Below the pieces are notes generated by a model that was not told the origin of the DNA, searched no databases, and saw nothing but the letters and a program-made list of their open reading frames with translations. A stretch of DNA of 64,000 nt, taken from NCBI GenBank assembly GCA_021741905.1, contig JAIOWZ010000002.1, forward strand, positions 27,012-91,011, written 5' to 3'. The translations under genes and the position numbers were made by a program. This DNA is from Candidatus Planktophila sp. (GTDB taxonomy: Bacteria > Actinomycetota > Actinomycetes > Nanopelagicales > Nanopelagicaceae). Shown here piece by piece: positions 61,274-64,000 of this stretch. Numbering within the stretch: position 1 is the stretch's first letter; each line of letters opens with the position of its first letter.

Positions 61274-63768
61274 TGGATGAATTAAACCCAAAAAACCTCG
61301 AGAACTTCGACAAGATTGAAACAGTTGATCTTCAAGTTGAGATGGCTCGTTCATATCTTGATTATGCAATGTCAGTTATCGTCGGTCGCGCTTTGCCAGA
61401 TGTTAGAGATGGTTTAAAACCAGTTCACCGCCGGGTTTTATACGCAATGTATGACGCTGGCTATCGCCCAGATAAGGGTTATTACAAATCTTCCCGCATT
61501 GTTGGTGATGTCATGGGTAATTACCACCCACACGGTGACACCGCTATTTACGACTCTGTCGTGCGTTTAGCTCAACACTGGTCACTTCGTTACCTACTGA
61601 TTGACGGAAATGGAAACTTCGGTTCGCCCGGAAATGATCCAGCAGCAGCGATGCGTTATACCGAAGCACGTTTGTCTTCACTTGCCATGGAGATGATGCG
61701 GGATATTGATGAAGACACAGTCAATTTCATCCCCAACTACGACGGACGCTCACAAGAACCGACAGTTCTACCAAGCCGCCTACCAAACCTCTTAGTTAAT
61801 GGCTCAGCAGGAATTGCAGTTGGAATGGCAACAAACATTCCACCGCATAACCTGCGCGAAATTGGTGAAGCTGTTATTTACTCCCTAGAACACCCAGAGA
61901 TGAAACAAGAAGAGTTACTAAATGAATTTATCAAGATTGTTAAAGGCCCTGATTTCCCCACCAAAGCGCTAATTGTTGGTCGCACCGGTATTGAAGAGGC
62001 ATATCGCACCGGCCGTGGCTCAATCACAATGCGCGCCGTTGTGCAGGTTGAAGAGATCAACAAGCGCACCTGCCTTGTAATCTCTGAACTTCCGTATCAA
62101 GTAAACCCAGACAACCTTGCTTTAAAAATTGCAGAGCTTGTTAAAGATGGAAAAATCAAAGGAATTGCAGATGTTCGCGATGAAGGAAATGAGCGCTTAG
62201 GACAACGCCTTGTAATTGTTTTGCAACAATCTGCAATTCCAAAGGTTGTATTAAATAACCTCTACAAACAAACACAACTACAAGACACATTTGGCGCAAA
62301 CATGTTGGCACTGGTTGATGGTGTTCCGCGCACACTTCGCCTTGATGAATTTATTCGTTACTACATCGAACACCAGATCGAAGTTATTGTCCGTCGTACT
62401 AAGTATCGTTTGGCAGAAAAAGAAAAGCGCGCCCACATCTTGCAGGGCTATCTCAAGGCACTAGATGCTCTTGACGCAGTAATTGCTTTAATTCGTGCAT
62501 CAACAACACCTGAAGAAGCTCGCACAGGGTTGATGAAACTACTTGATGTCGATGAAATTCAAGCTAATGCAATTTTGGACATGCAGCTTCGCCGTATTGC
62601 AGCACTTGAGCGCCAAAAGATCAATGATGAGTATGACGGCTTAATGGCTGACATTGTTGAACTCAACAAGATCCTGGTGAGCCCAGAAAGACAACGTGAA
62701 ATTGTAAAGACAGAGCTTGCAGAATTGACTGCAAAGTATGGCGATGAGCGCCGCACACAGATCGTTGCAAGTGAAGGTGATTTCAGTGCTGAAGATTTAA
62801 TTCCAGACCAAGATGTTGTTGTGACAATTACTCGCGGCGGATATTCAAAGCGCACCATGGCTGATCTTTATCGTTCACAACGCCGTGGTGGTCGTGGAGT
62901 AAAAGGCGCGGCATTAAAGGAAGATGATGTAGTCGATCATTTCTTCGTCGCATCTACTCATGACTGGTTGTTGTTCTTTACCAACCAAGGTCGCGTATAT
63001 CGTTCCAAGGTTCACGAATTACCTGATGCTGGCCGTGATGCACGCGGACAACATGTTGCAAATCTGATGGCATTTAAACCAGATGAGAAAATTGCAGAAG
63101 TATTGTCATTAAAGGATTACACAATTTCCCCATTCCTAGTTCTTGCAACTCGCAATGGTTTGGTCAAGAAGACCCCTTTGATTGAATATGACTCACCACG
63201 AACTGGTGGACTAATCGCAATCACCTTAAAACCTGGTGATGAGGTTGTGTCCGCATCCCTTATCAACACAGATGATGAGTTGTTATTAGTCTCAACAAAA
63301 GGAATGTCATTGCGCTTCACCGCAGATGATGAGTCACTTCGTTCGATGGGCCGTTCAACAAGTGGTGTGATCGGAATGAAGTTCCGAGCAGGTGACAACT
63401 TATTAACTATGGCGCGCGTTAATGCAGATCTTGCAAAAGATTCTTTTGTATTCACAGCAACCGACGGTGGTTATGGAAAGAAAACCCCAATCGATGAGTA
63501 TCGATTACAGGGGCGAGGTGGCATTGGTATTAAAGCTGCCAAAATCGATGAGAATTCACGTGGATCCCTTGTTAGCGCATTGGTTTTACGTGATGAGGAT
63601 GAAGTGCTTGCTATTACTTCAGCTGGAACTGTCATGAGAACCCCTGCATCAGAGGTCCGTCAGACTGGACGTGACAGTATGGGTGTGCGTTTGGTGAACC
63701 TTGATGAAGGTGTGAGCCTGCTATCTGTCACCAAAAACGGGGAAGATGAGATTTCAGCGAAAAGTTAG
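61273..63768 (+). CDS. gyrA: DNA gyrase subunit A
   Basis: [56 protein letters not shown] GyrA box. Confidence 0.98.
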
Positions 63769-63836
63769 TATGGTTCGCATCCTGAGTTAGAAGGCATTGC
63801 CTCCCGTTTTGGGAGTTAGTGAAGTTCAAGGTAATC

Positions 63837-63865
63837 TTGGCACTTCGCGCATTAAAGAGTGATCT
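63837..63865 (+). promoter_or_regulatory. Candidate tRNA-Ile promoter TTGGCA-N17-TGATCT
   Basis: -35-like 63837-63842, 17-bp spacer, -10-like 63860-63865, 7 nt before the mature tRNA 5' end. Confidence 0.45.
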
Positions 63866-63872
63866 TTACTGC

Positions 63873-63947
63873 GGGCCCATAGCTCAGCCTGGTTAGAGCG
63901 CTTCCCTGATAAGGAAGAGGTCGGTGGTTCAAGTCCACCTGGGCCCA
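63873..63947 (+). tRNA. tRNA-Ile (anticodon GAT)
   Basis: GGGCCCA...CTTCC-CTGATAA-GGAAG anticodon arm...GGTTCAAGTCC T-arm...TGGGCCC-A; CCA not fully encoded. Confidence 0.97.
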
Positions 63948-63960
63948 CCCGTTCTAATAC

Positions 63961-64000
63961 GGGGACCTAGCTCAATTGGTAGAGCACCGCCTTTGCAAGG
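63961..64000 (+). tRNA. tRNA-Ala (anticodon TGC), truncated by window end
   Basis: GGGGACCTAGCTCAATTGGTAGAGCACCGCCTTTGCAAGG; anticodon TGC 63994-63996. Confidence 0.92.

Noticed and set aside
63815-63829. CTCCCGTTTTGGGAG hairpin after gyrA as a terminator
   Set aside because: Only a 5-bp stem and no following T-tract.

Overview
This 64 kb window looks like a chromosomal replication-origin region from a moderately AT-rich actinobacterium. Gene content resembles the freshwater acI/Nanopelagicales type, which is an inference. The right half is the classic actinobacterial origin block: pcnA / NUDIX-DUF6049-murJ-trxB-trxA-cwlM-like / aminotransferase / parB-parA-rsmG-jag-yidC-yidD-rnpA-rpmH / dnaA / dnaN-recF-DUF721-gyrB-gyrA, then tRNA-Ile(GAT) and a tRNA-Ala(TGC) cut by the window end. 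The left half holds a sugar ABC operon next to a GH32 beta-fructosidase, pyrE, a DUF1800/DUF1501 pair, the dnaK-grpE-dnaJ-hspR operon with HAIR-like operators, an EtfD-like Fe-S protein, a two-component system, htpX/lemA, dcd, and a putative phosphonate/organophosphate ABC cluster (ABC transporter + phosphonatase-like HAD + FAD oxidoreductase + cytoplasmic metallophosphoesterase). It also holds dnaB, corA, a secreted M6-like protease with a Pro-Thr repeat, the rpsF-ssb-rpsR-rplI operon and a class A PBP. No CRISPR, rRNA, prophage or transposon was recognised. The most interesting signals are non-coding. (1) At least 11 genes have a TANNNT -10 hexamer 6-8 nt before the start codon (leaderless transcription), including four divergent gene pairs packed into 28-44 bp. 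(2) Long perfect hairpins sit at both substrate-binding-protein/permease junctions, one inside the permease coding sequence. (3) A helically phased DnaA-box array lies in the dnaA-dnaN gap, with a second cluster upstream of dnaA. (4) A promoter-like block is shared nearly verbatim between tRNA-Ile and the region upstream of dnaA. (5) DnaA boxes occur upstream of dnaB. (6) An rpsF leader can sequester its own RBS. I found no wholly new protein machinery that I can defend; the phosphonate/organophosphate cluster and the DUF1800/DUF1501 pair are the best functional unknowns.
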